The notes under the pieces: generated by a model
Seen by the model: the letters and a program-made list of their open reading frames with translations, nothing else
Databases searched by the model: none
Told to the model about the DNA's origin: nothing
NCBI GenBank assembly: GCA_040219575.1
Contig: JAVJSD010000074.1
Coordinates: 62,001-126,000 of the forward strand
Direction: 5' to 3'
DNA: 64,000 nt
Source: JAVJSD01 sp040219575
GTDB taxonomy: Bacteria > Planctomycetota > Planctomycetia > Pirellulales > Pirellulaceae
Part shown: in pieces, positions 35,644 through 43,277 of the stretch
How the letters are laid out: the number at the start of each line of letters is the position of its first letter
How positions within the stretch are numbered: position 1 is the stretch's first letter
Made by a program: the position numbers and the translations under genes

Positions 35644-37032
35644 ATGCTCCGACTGCATCAGAATTCGCCCCGGTTGTGTGATGGTTTGTCGCGCCGCGAG
35701 TGGCTACGGATCGGCGCGGTCGGCCTGGGCGGACTCACATTGCCGCGACTGTTGGAGCGACGCGCTCACGCCGAGACAAACGGCCGCGGCCGGGCGAAGT
35801 CGGTGATCGTGCTGTTCAACTCGGGCGGGGTTCCGCATCACGAGACATGGGATCCCAAGCCCGACGCTCCCGCCGAAGTGCGGGGCGCCTTCGGCGCGAT
35901 CGCCACCAAGACGCCCGGCATGTTCGTGGGCGAGTTGATGCCGCAGACGGCGCAGCTCAGCGACAAGATCGCCGTGATTCGCACGATGGTCACCGGCGAC
36001 AACGCCCATTCGACCAGCGGCTACCAGATGCTGACCGGCGTGCCGCACGTGCCGCTGAATCGTGAAAACGCCGGCCCCGGCAAACCGAACGACTGGCCGG
36101 CGATGAACGCCATCGTCAAGGCGTTGCGGCCTTCCCGCGGCGGGTTGCCGTCTTCGATCGCGCTGCCGCGCAAGATGGCCAACAACGGCGGGCAGAATCC
36201 CTGGCCCGGCACCGACGGCGGCTTCCTGGGGCGTCACGCCGATCCCTGGTTGCTCGAGTGCGATCCCAGCGCCGCCGATTTCACCGTGCCCGGCGGAGAG
36301 TTGCTCGATGGCATGAACTTGCCCCGCGTCGGCCAGCGGCTCTCGCTGTTGGAGCAGATCAACGATCGGCTGGAAAGTTCGGCGGCGATCAACAACTACC
36401 AGCGCTATCAGCAACAGGCGATCGAACTGGTGGCGGGCGGCAAGGCTCGGGCCGCGTTCAATCTACAAGACGAACCGGAGTCGATGCACGAGCGCTACGG
36501 CCGCAGCAAACAGGCCCAAAGCGTGCTGCTGGCGCGGCGGTTGGTCGAGGCGGGCGCGTCGCTGGTGCAAGTGAACTGGGCCAACTACGACAAGAGCATG
36601 CCCAACAGCGGTGGTTGGGACACGCACGAGAAGCACAACGAAAGCCTCAAGGGCTGGCTGATGCCGGTCATGGACCAGGTCTATTCGGCCCTGCTCACCG
36701 ACCTCCAGGATCGCGGCCTGCTCGACGAGACGCTGGTCTGTTGGGTGGCGGAATTCGGCCATACGCCGAAGTTCAACCGCCGCGCCGGCCGCGATCATTG
36801 GGGCCGGGTGTTCTCCATCGCGTTGGCCGGCGGCGGAATTCGCGGCGGCGTGGTGGTCGGCGAGACCGACGCCCAGGCCGGCGAGCCGCGGACCGACGCC
36901 GTTCGCCCCTGCGACTACCTCGCCACGGTCTACCACTGCCTCGGATTCGAGCCCGAAACGCTCGTGCACGACATCGAAGGCCGCCCCCTGCCCATCTCCC
37001 GCGGCCGGGTGATCGAATCCATCCTTGCCTGA
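35644..37032 (+). CDS. DUF1501 domain-containing protein
   Basis: A 462-residue exported DUF1501 protein. The twin-arginine leader SRREWLRIGAVGLGG is at residues 16-30. Family blocks are VIVLFNSGGVPHHETWDPKP, MLTGVPHVPLNREN, NSGGWDTHEKHNE and ETLVCWVAEFGHTPKFNR. Compared with the DUF1501 protein at 18003 it has the more usual length and motifs (GRDHWGRVFSIALAGGG). A clear sigma70-like promoter precedes it at 35568-35595. It is divergent from the ceramidase gene and followed, 290 bases on, by an FAD oxidoreductase gene. The family is related to alkaline phosphatase-type enzymes; the substrate is unknown. Confidence 0.9.
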   Translation: MLRLHQNSPRLCDGLSRREWLRIGAVGLGGLTLPRLLERRAHAETNGRGRAKSVIVLFNSGGVPHHETWDPKPDAPAEVRGAFGAIATKTPGMFVGELMPQTAQLSDKIAVIRTMVTGDNAHSTSGYQMLTGVPHVPLNRENAGPGKPNDWPAMNAIVKALRPSRGGLPSSIALPRKMANNGGQNPWPGTDGGFLGRHADPWLLECDPSAADFTVPGGELLDGMNLPRVGQRLSLLEQINDRLESSAAINNYQRYQQQAIELVAGGKARAAFNLQDEPESMHERYGRSKQAQSVLLARRLVEAGASLVQVNWANYDKSMPNSGGWDTHEKHNESLKGWLMPVMDQVYSALLTDLQDRGLLDETLVCWVAEFGHTPKFNRRAGRDHWGRVFSIALAGGGIRGGVVVGETDAQAGEPRTDAVRPCDYLATVYHCLGFEPETLVHDIEGRPLPISRGRVIESILA

Positions 37033-37324
37033 CACATGGGACGAGGCGTCGCAGCGAAGGTTGAACATGAGGAAACGGAGAGAACGGAGGCACTTCAGCC
37101 TCGGTGCTCTCCATGTCCTTCTGTTCGTTTCCTTCAGTTTGTTCGATCGGCGTACGCTAGCGGATGCCGAGGACTTCCGTCTTCGTTCTCTCCCCTATTC
37201 TCCTGTTCGAGCGATTTGTGGTCTGGTGTCGGCCGAACATCAGCCGCCAAACTTCTCTGGCCGCACGACGGGATTCTTCCTAAACTGCCCACCATCTGGA
37301 ACTTCGCGCAAGGACGTCCGTCGT

Positions 37325-38548
37325 ATGCTCCATCTGCAAGTGAATGCCGTCATCTTCGGCGCCGGCGCCGCAGGTCTGTGGACGCTCGACGAATTGCGGC
37401 GGCAGGGACGTTCGGCGGTGCTGTTGGAAACGAGCGCCCTGGGCGACGGGCAGACAATCGCCTCGCAGGGCATCGTCCACGGCGGTTTGAAGTACTCGCT
37501 TAAAGGTCTACTGACCGCCTCGGCCCGCGAGGCGCGCGAGATGCCGAAACTGTGGCGACGTTGTCTGTCGGGAGCAGACGCGCCCGATCTCTCGCGAACC
37601 GAAGTTCGCAGCGAGTCGTTCTACTTGTGGGGCACCGATTCGGCCGCCTCGCGAGTGGGCATGTTCGGCGCCAAGCTTGGCCTGCAGGCGGCCCCGCGGA
37701 CGATTGAACACGACCAGCGCCCACCGTTGCTGCGCGACTGCCAGGGGGCGGTGCTGCGCGTCGACGAGCAGGTGCTCTCGCCGTCGTCGCTGTTGGCGGC
37801 GCTGGCGGCCCCACATCAAAACGCCATCCTGAAGATCGACCGCACCAAACCGCCGTCGCTGGTGACGTCGCGTCCCGGTCATGCGCAATCGATTGTCGTT
37901 TGCTCGCCCGAGGCGAGCAGTGAATTGACGTTGCTTCCCGATTGGGTCGTGCTCGCCGCCGGACAAGGCAATGCCGCGCTGCGCGAGCAGTTGGGGCTCG
38001 ACGCCTCGCGCATGCAACGCCGCCCGTTGCACATGGTGCTGGTCCGCGGACCGCTTCCCGAATTCTTTGGTCACTGCGTCGACGGCGGCCGCACGCGCGT
38101 TTCCATCACCTCGGCCCGTGACAATTCGGGCCGCACCGTCTGGCAGGTCGGCGGGCAGATCGCCGAGGACGGTGTGACGCTCGATGCCGAAGCGCTCATT
38201 CACCGCGCTCAAGCAGAGATTTCCAGCACGCTGCCCGAGTTGAACCTGGCGCACACCGAGTGGTCGACCTATCGCGTCGATCGGGCCGAGGGCGCGGTCG
38301 CCGGCGGAGGACGGCCCGATTCCTTCCATCTGCTGAAGGATGGCAATGTGTTGACGGCCTGGCCGACCAAACTGGTGCTCGTTCCCCAATTGGCGGCCGC
38401 GGCGGCGAAGACGATCGTCGCCTCGACCACCTTGCGGGCGGCGAACTACAGCCTGCTCACGTCCTGGCCGCGTCCCGCGAAGGCGGCGCCTCCCTGGGAC
38501 CGCGCCGGCACGTGGACGTCGTACGATCCGCTCCGACGCGCCGCCTAG
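37325..38548 (+). CDS. FAD-dependent oxidoreductase (DAO family)
   Basis: A 407-residue cytosolic flavoprotein. The N-terminus has the dinucleotide-binding motif VIFGAGAAGLWTLDELRRQG (GxGxxG, residues 12-17) and a following acidic residue (LLET). SQGIVHGGLKY is the second conserved FAD-contact block of glycerol-3-phosphate dehydrogenase-like enzymes. Further on, WVVLAAGQGNAALREQLG is the ATG-type motif. The frame is open well upstream; the ATG at 37325 is preferred, with AAGGA about 10 bases before it and family-consistent length. The aldo/keto reductase gene starts 26 bases downstream, so they are probably co-transcribed and may act in one pathway. The substrate is not predictable. Confidence 0.82.
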   Translation: MLHLQVNAVIFGAGAAGLWTLDELRRQGRSAVLLETSALGDGQTIASQGIVHGGLKYSLKGLLTASAREAREMPKLWRRCLSGADAPDLSRTEVRSESFYLWGTDSAASRVGMFGAKLGLQAAPRTIEHDQRPPLLRDCQGAVLRVDEQVLSPSSLLAALAAPHQNAILKIDRTKPPSLVTSRPGHAQSIVVCSPEASSELTLLPDWVVLAAGQGNAALREQLGLDASRMQRRPLHMVLVRGPLPEFFGHCVDGGRTRVSITSARDNSGRTVWQVGGQIAEDGVTLDAEALIHRAQAEISSTLPELNLAHTEWSTYRVDRAEGAVAGGGRPDSFHLLKDGNVLTAWPTKLVLVPQLAAAAAKTIVASTTLRAANYSLLTSWPRPAKAAPPWDRAGTWTSYDPLRRAA

Positions 38549-38574
38549 CTCCCTTTCAGACGAGAAAGGCGACC

Positions 38575-39390
38575 ATGCCATCGCGCCCGCTGGGAAAGAC
38601 CGGACTGCAAGTCAGCCCGATCGGATTCGGCGCCTTCAAGATCGGCCGCAACCAGGGCGCGAAGTATCCCTGCGGCTATGATCTGCCGGACGAGTCGAGC
38701 GTGGCGGCGCTATTGCACGGCGTGCTCGATCTGGGCGTCACGCACATCGACACCGCGCCCGCCTACGGACTGAGTGAGGAGCGCATCGGCCGGCATCTCG
38801 CCGCGCGGCGGAGCGAGTTCGTGCTGTCGACCAAGGTCGGCGAGACCTTCGAGGCAGGGCGTTCGCACTACGCCTTCGATGAGAAGTCGGTGCGCGACAG
38901 CATACACCGCAGTCTGCAGCGTCTGCGGTGCGACGTGCTCGACATCGCATTGATTCACGCCCCGGCCGACGACGTCCGCGTACTCACCGAGACCGACGTG
39001 GCGGCGACGCTCGTCGCGCTCAAATCCGCGGGCGACATCCGCGCCATCGGCCTGTCGGGCAAGACCGTGGCCGCCGCGCGCCTGGCGCAGGAGTGGGCGG
39101 ATGTATTGATGGTCGAATACCATTCCCGCGACACCTCGCACGCGGAACTGATCGCCGAGGCGGCCGAGCGCGGCATCGGCGTGATCATCAAGAAGGGCCT
39201 CGCCTCCGGCCATCTTCCCGCGGCGGAAGCCATTCCTTTCGCCCTCCATGCCGCCGGCGTCACCAATCTCGTGGTGGGCGGACTCTCGCTGCCGCACATG
39301 GCCGAGAATGTGCGTCTCGCCGAAGACGCCTTCCCATCGACTTCTGCGTCGAGTCCTCTCCGCTCCCACAACGGAGTGCGGTCGCGCTGA
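38575..39390 (+). CDS. Aldo/keto reductase
   Basis: A 271-residue NADPH-dependent oxidoreductase of the AKR superfamily. The catalytic tetrad is complete: Asp and Tyr in THIDTAPAYGLSE, Lys in VLSTKVGE, His in DIALIHAPADD. RPLGKTGLQVSPIGFGAFKIG is the family N-terminus. The C-terminal part (GVTNLVVGGLSLPHMAENV) carries the cofactor-phosphate region. It is somewhat short for the family (usual length about 300). The start at 38575 is preceded by GAGAAAGG at a suitable distance. It follows the FAD oxidoreductase gene closely, so a two-gene unit is likely. A palindromic element follows the stop. Confidence 0.88.
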   Translation: MPSRPLGKTGLQVSPIGFGAFKIGRNQGAKYPCGYDLPDESSVAALLHGVLDLGVTHIDTAPAYGLSEERIGRHLAARRSEFVLSTKVGETFEAGRSHYAFDEKSVRDSIHRSLQRLRCDVLDIALIHAPADDVRVLTETDVAATLVALKSAGDIRAIGLSGKTVAAARLAQEWADVLMVEYHSRDTSHAELIAEAAERGIGVIIKKGLASGHLPAAEAIPFALHAAGVTNLVVGGLSLPHMAENVRLAEDAFPSTSASSPLRSHNGVRSR

Positions 39391-39425
39391 CATCGCCGTC
39401 GATCGAGGCTTTGTCCGAAAACTTC

Positions 39426-39577
39426 GTAGCGGAAGTCGTGAGACTTCCGACGGCGTCTGTGTTTTCAGACAGCTCCTAGTACTGTGTTATCTCTAAGGTT
39501 TCGAGCAGCAGAAGTCATCAGGCCACTCGAAGTTCAGTCGTTGCACCGAATTTGCGAACTCTCACGAGTTCGGCTAC
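39426..39577. repeat. GTAG palindromic pair (family A), copy 4, wide spacing
   Basis: Left unit GTAG-C-GGAAGTC-GTGA-GACTTCC (39426-39448); right unit CGAACTC-TCAC-GAGTTCG-GCTAC (39555-39577) with a compensated stem change (G-C pair for the second position). It lies between the convergent aldo/keto reductase and sulfatase genes. Confidence 0.75.
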
Positions 39578-39600
39578 CCAACAACAAAGATGTCACCGTG

Positions 39601-41190
39601 TTAGTTGTCGCCGACGTGTTTCCGCCAGGCTTCAAAGCGAGCCGCCATCGCTTCAACACGATCTCGTTCGCGATCGGCGAGGTCCGTCGTCTCCGTGCCG
39701 TCGTTTTCCAGGTCGAACAATTGCCACGCTTGGCTGTTCTTCGCTTTGACCGCTTTCCATTTTCCGGCGCGAATGGCGTGATGTTGCGGGACGCTCCAAC
39801 AAAGAAACTCGTGGCCTTCGCGCTGGCGGCCCTGAAATACCGGCAACAGGCTTTTGCCCTCCACGGGCAACGGTTCACGTCCATCAAACTCGCTGGGATA
39901 CCGCGTTCCTGCGAGATCCACCAGCGTGGCCATGAAATCGATCACGTGCCCGACCTGGCCGGTCGTTTGCCCGCCTTCGCGAATCACCGCGGGCCAGCGG
40001 ACGACCAGCGGCGTGCGGATGCCCCCTTCATAACCCGTCAATTTTGTGCCGCGAAACGGCGTGTTGCTGACACTGGCCCAGGCCAATCCATAAGCGGCGA
40101 ACGTGTCGTGGGGACCTGGCAGGTTGTTGGGCCCGCTTCCCGGTCGAATCGGTACGCCGTCGTTGCGCCAACGATCGTTTTCGCCGTCGGGCGCGAAGCC
40201 AAACCCGCTCTTGCTCGGCGTCAGTCCGCCGTCTGGCGCGGCCCCGTTGTCTGACAGGAACATCACCAACGTGTTTTCACGCTGGCCGGCATCCTCGACG
40301 ATTTTCAAGAGCCGACCGAGACCGCGATCGATCGACTCGACCTGAGCCGCATACACCGCCATCCGCTCCGCTTGCCAGTCCTTGTAGGCGTCGGCCTGCC
40401 AATCGCGGATCGCGGCGGGACGCGGCGACAGCTTCCACTCGGCCGGGACGAGCCCCGAATCTCGCTGGCGGTTGAAGCGATGCTCGCGCCGCTGCTCCCA
40501 GCCATGTTCGCGATACTGCCGGCGATTGGGGGCGATGTCCGCCTCGCGCGCGTGCAGCGGCCAATGCGGCGCGATATGCGCCACGTACAAAAAGAAGGGC
40601 GCCTCGTCTCGCATGGCGGCTTTCAAGAACGTCTCGGCATAGTCGTTGAACGCCTCTGTCATGTAGAAGGCTGCCGGCGGCTTCCAGCGGTCGCGGTTCA
40701 AATAGTACGGATTCTGCGCGACTTCGTGAAAGTAGCTGATCTTGGCCTGGCACATCGGGCCGAAGAACCGATCGAAGCCCCGGTCGAGCGCCGAGTCGCG
40801 CCCTTGCCACTTGCCGACCATCATCGTGTGGTAGCCGGCTGTTTGCAGCACTTCACCGATCGTCACACACTTGTTGAAATCCTTCGGCTCATTCCAGCGA
40901 TCTCCCCGGTGGCCGACTTGCTGGCAGTACAAGCCCGTCAGCAGCGACGCCCGCGTCGGACCGCAGATCGCATTGTTGTAGAATTGCGTGAAGCGGAGAC
41001 CGTCCCGCGCCAGCGCGTCGACGTGCGGAGTACGAATCTCGCCGCCGTAGCAGCCAACATCCGACCAGCCGAGGTCGTCCGCCATCACGAGGATGATGTT
41101 CGGCCGCGGCGGTTGGTCCTCCGCCAGGCTGGAGACCGCCAGGAGGACGAGCACGGTGATGACCATTGACGCGGTCGAGAGTGTTTTCAT
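39601..41190 (-). CDS. Sulfatase, formylglycine-dependent
   Basis: A 529-residue exported arylsulfatase-type enzyme. The leader MKTLSTASMVITVLVLLAVS is cut near SLAE. RPNIILVMADDLGWSD is the metal-binding start; the active-site motif CGPTRASLLTG has Cys76, to be converted to formylglycine. HTMMVGKWQG and LFLSDNGAA-like blocks follow. Residues 250-330 contain a longer insertion than usual (RRQYREHGWEQRREH). The ATG at 41190 is chosen over an upstream frame. It is convergent with the aldo/keto reductase gene; no formylglycine-generating enzyme gene lies in the window. Sulfated polysaccharides are the likely substrate class. Confidence 0.93.
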   Translation of the reverse strand: MKTLSTASMVITVLVLLAVSSLAEDQPPRPNIILVMADDLGWSDVGCYGGEIRTPHVDALARDGLRFTQFYNNAICGPTRASLLTGLYCQQVGHRGDRWNEPKDFNKCVTIGEVLQTAGYHTMMVGKWQGRDSALDRGFDRFFGPMCQAKISYFHEVAQNPYYLNRDRWKPPAAFYMTEAFNDYAETFLKAAMRDEAPFFLYVAHIAPHWPLHAREADIAPNRRQYREHGWEQRREHRFNRQRDSGLVPAEWKLSPRPAAIRDWQADAYKDWQAERMAVYAAQVESIDRGLGRLLKIVEDAGQRENTLVMFLSDNGAAPDGGLTPSKSGFGFAPDGENDRWRNDGVPIRPGSGPNNLPGPHDTFAAYGLAWASVSNTPFRGTKLTGYEGGIRTPLVVRWPAVIREGGQTTGQVGHVIDFMATLVDLAGTRYPSEFDGREPLPVEGKSLLPVFQGRQREGHEFLCWSVPQHHAIRAGKWKAVKAKNSQAWQLFDLENDGTETTDLADRERDRVEAMAARFEAWRKHVGDN

Positions 41191-41387
41191 GCGACGCTTT
41201 CGTTTCGAAGATCTCGCCCCACTTCGACGACGGGACTTCACCGCGCAAGACAGGCTTCCAGACGGTCTGTCCGTGGGGCAGGTTCTTATCCTGTCGTACT
41301 CACCTCAGACGATTCTTCCATCCGCGAACACGTATCGCAACCTTTCACCCGTTGGCGACTAGCGCTCGGTCCAGGTTTGAGCCTCCC

Positions 41388-41470
41388 GTAGTCGAACTCG
41401 TGAGAGTTCGGAGAACCGTCGCCGCGCTTGAATCTTCAGAAGTCTCACGACTTCTCACGACTTCTGCTAC
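41388..41470. repeat. GTAG palindromic pair (family A), copy 5
   Basis: Left unit GTAG-T-CGAACTC-GTGA-GAGTTCG; right unit GAAGTC-TCAC-GACTTC with a duplicated TCACGACTTC before TGCTAC. The duplication looks like slippage at the hairpin. Confidence 0.75.
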
Positions 41471-41489
41471 CACGACCTTCCACCATTTC

Positions 41490-41564
41490 GTAGCGGAAGT
41501 CGTGAGACTTCCGACGACATTCGAGACGGCATTCAAATTGAAAAACTCTCACGAGTTCCGCTAC
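41490..41564. repeat. GTAG palindromic pair (family A), copy 6
   Basis: Left unit GTAG-C-GGAAGTC-GTGA-GACTTCC; right unit AACTC-TCAC-GAGTT then CCGCTAC. The flank just past it (CAGTCGAGTTGCTAC) resembles the flank of the half-copy at 17542-17553. Confidence 0.78.
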
Positions 41565-41692
41565 CAGTCGAGTTGCTACACGCGACGTTTCCAGACGAAG
41601 TTGCTATTCGGCGACGCTGTATCCAGAGTGTCTCCGCCGCTAAAAAACGCCCCTGTCCCCTGCGTTTCCCGCCCTGTGCTATCATAAGCGCC

Positions 41693-42790
41693 ATGAAACG
41701 ACGCACCTTCCTGCAAGCGAGTCTGGGTTTCGCCTTGAGCACACCGCTGATGGCCGCCGTCAAGCAGGGCGAGCTGGATGCCGCCGCCGACGTGCTGCGC
41801 CAGGCCGCCGCCAGCCGGCAAGTTCACGCGGCTTCGCTGTACGTCCGGCAGGGCGACGAGGTGTTCGCACGTTCCTTCGGCGAGGCCAAGTCGGTCGACG
41901 ACGTATTCCTGCTGGCTTCGATCTCCAAGCCGATCTCGACGGCCGCCGTGATGACGCTCTACGACGACGGCGCATTCGGCCTGGACGATCAGGTCAAGAA
42001 GTTCATCCCCGAGTTCACCGGCGACGGCCGCGAGACGATCAGCATGCGGCAATTGCTGACGCATGTCTCGGGCCTGCCCGACCAGTTGCCGGAAAACGCC
42101 AAGCTCCGCGCCGCTCATGCCCCGCTCTCCGCGTTCGTCGAGGCGGCCGCTGGCACGCCGTTGTTGTTCAAGCCCGGCTCGCGCTACCGCTACTCCAGCA
42201 TGGCCATCCTGCTGGCCAGCGAAGTTGCGCAGCGGATCAGCGGCGCGGCGTTTCCGACGCTGGTCGACAAGGCCGTCTACCAGCCCCTGGAAATGCAGCA
42301 CTCCGCCATGGGTCTGGGGCGGCTGAAACTGGAAGCGTTGATGCGCTGCCAGGTGGAGCAGGCGGCGCCCGAGTCGGGCGCCGGCGACGCGGCGGCGAAG
42401 ACGTGGGACTGGAACAGCCCCTATTGGCGAAAGCTGGGGGCGCCGTGGGGCGGCGCCCATGGTTCGGCCCCCGACGTCGCCCGCTTCCTGGCGGAGTTTC
42501 TGCAGCCAAGCGGCAAGACGCTCAAAGGGAATACCGCCGACTTGATGATCGCCAACCACAACCGCCCCGGCATCCGCCCGCGTGGTCTGGGATTCGACAT
42601 CGGCGCTCAAGCCGGCAGCCCCGGTTGCAGCGACAAAACCTTCGGCCACGGCGGCTCGACCGGCACCCTCTGCTGGGCCGACCCGGCGACCGACACGATC
42701 TGCGTCGTGCTCACCACGCTGCCGGCGCGAGCGGCCAATCCGCACCCACGCAACGCCGCCTCCGACAGAGTCGCGCAGGCCGTTTCGTGA
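41693..42790 (+). CDS. Serine hydrolase, beta-lactamase/class C fold
   Basis: A 365-residue exported protein of the beta-lactamase-related (class C/esterase) family. A twin-arginine-like leader MKRRTFLQASLGFALSTPLM opens it. The catalytic SxxK motif is Ser76-Ile-Ser-Lys79 in LLASISKPIS. The second motif is Tyr in RYRYSSM, and the third is GHGGST near the C-terminus. These suggest an active serine peptidase/esterase (EstB or D-aminopeptidase-like); antibiotic hydrolysis cannot be inferred. The ATG at 41693 follows a short leader with no strong ribosome site. A short secreted-protein gene follows about 110 bases downstream. Confidence 0.88.
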   Translation: MKRRTFLQASLGFALSTPLMAAVKQGELDAAADVLRQAAASRQVHAASLYVRQGDEVFARSFGEAKSVDDVFLLASISKPISTAAVMTLYDDGAFGLDDQVKKFIPEFTGDGRETISMRQLLTHVSGLPDQLPENAKLRAAHAPLSAFVEAAAGTPLLFKPGSRYRYSSMAILLASEVAQRISGAAFPTLVDKAVYQPLEMQHSAMGLGRLKLEALMRCQVEQAAPESGAGDAAAKTWDWNSPYWRKLGAPWGGAHGSAPDVARFLAEFLQPSGKTLKGNTADLMIANHNRPGIRPRGLGFDIGAQAGSPGCSDKTFGHGGSTGTLCWADPATDTICVVLTTLPARAANPHPRNAASDRVAQAVS

Positions 42791-42822
42791 GCGCCGCTTC
42801 GCCATCGTCGGCGCGCGTTTGA

Positions 42823-42850
42823 TTGGTGAAACGCGCGGCGCGGATAAACT
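42823..42850 (+). promoter_or_regulatory. Possible sigma70-type promoter for the gene at 42900
   Basis: TTGGTG (42823-42828), 16-base spacer, TAAACT (42845-42850), 50 bases before the ATG. Confidence 0.4.
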
Positions 42851-42899
42851 GTGGAATCACCGATTTGTCGAAACCAGTGAACACGGAGGTATTTGTACG

Positions 42900-43139
42900 A
42901 TGAAACGACTGATCGCATTGGCCGCGGCGTTGACGGTGTTGAACGGAGTGAATGCGGCGCTGTCCGTTGAACCTGAAGCGCCGCAAGCCGAATGGAGTCC
43001 GACGACGCTCGAGACACGCCTGTGCGGCGTCTGGCGATCCACTTTTCAGGAAAGATCGGATGCGTCCGAACTGTTGACTACGGCGAGTTGGACTGCAAAG
43101 TCTCGCGACCACGTCGAAATAGCTCGTCGAGCGGCTTGA
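42900..43139 (+). pseudogene. Truncated secreted protein fragment (79 aa)
   Basis: A signal peptide (MKRLIALAAALTVLNGVNA) is followed by mature sequence through LCGVWRSTFQER, after which the frame runs into unrelated sequence and stops at 43139. The start is strong: GGAGGT lies 9 bases before the ATG and a promoter-like pair lies upstream. On the opposite strand, 43078-43212 reads as the 3' end of a different gene. The likely explanation is that a rearrangement near 43050-43080 fused the 5' part of one gene to the antisense 3' end of another. A short functional protein cannot be excluded. Confidence 0.5.
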
Positions 43140-43212
43140 CGGCCTGGTGCTCCGTCTCGGCGACGACCGGATGGTCGTCGAAGATTCGGATTCCGCCGCG
43201 GGAGCCAAACAC
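43078..43212 (-). pseudogene. 3' fragment of a Gfo/Idh/MocA-like oxidoreductase gene
   Basis: The minus strand encodes VFGSRGGIRIFDDHPVVAET and then a short C-terminal helix with KPLDELFRRGRE before a TAG at 43078-43080. This resembles the C-terminal strand and last helix of Gfo/Idh/MocA dehydrogenases. In the same frame a TAG (43213-43215) precedes it, and no start or upstream domain exists because the chemoreceptor gene begins at 43278. Assignment rests on a short stretch and is tentative. Confidence 0.35.
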
Positions 43213-43277
43213 CTACAGTTCGATCATTGGCGACGAATTCGCCGTGCGGCGCCGTCGCCAACATCCCCTGAATCCGT

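Larger units (their letters stand above)
41191..41692. other. 502-base intergenic region with two palindromic elements
   Basis: It lies between divergent sulfatase and serine-hydrolase genes. Copies 5 and 6 of the GTAG family (41388-41470 and 41490-41564) fill its middle, only 19 bases apart. The part before them (41191-41387) shows no gene and no clear promoter. Confidence 0.6.
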
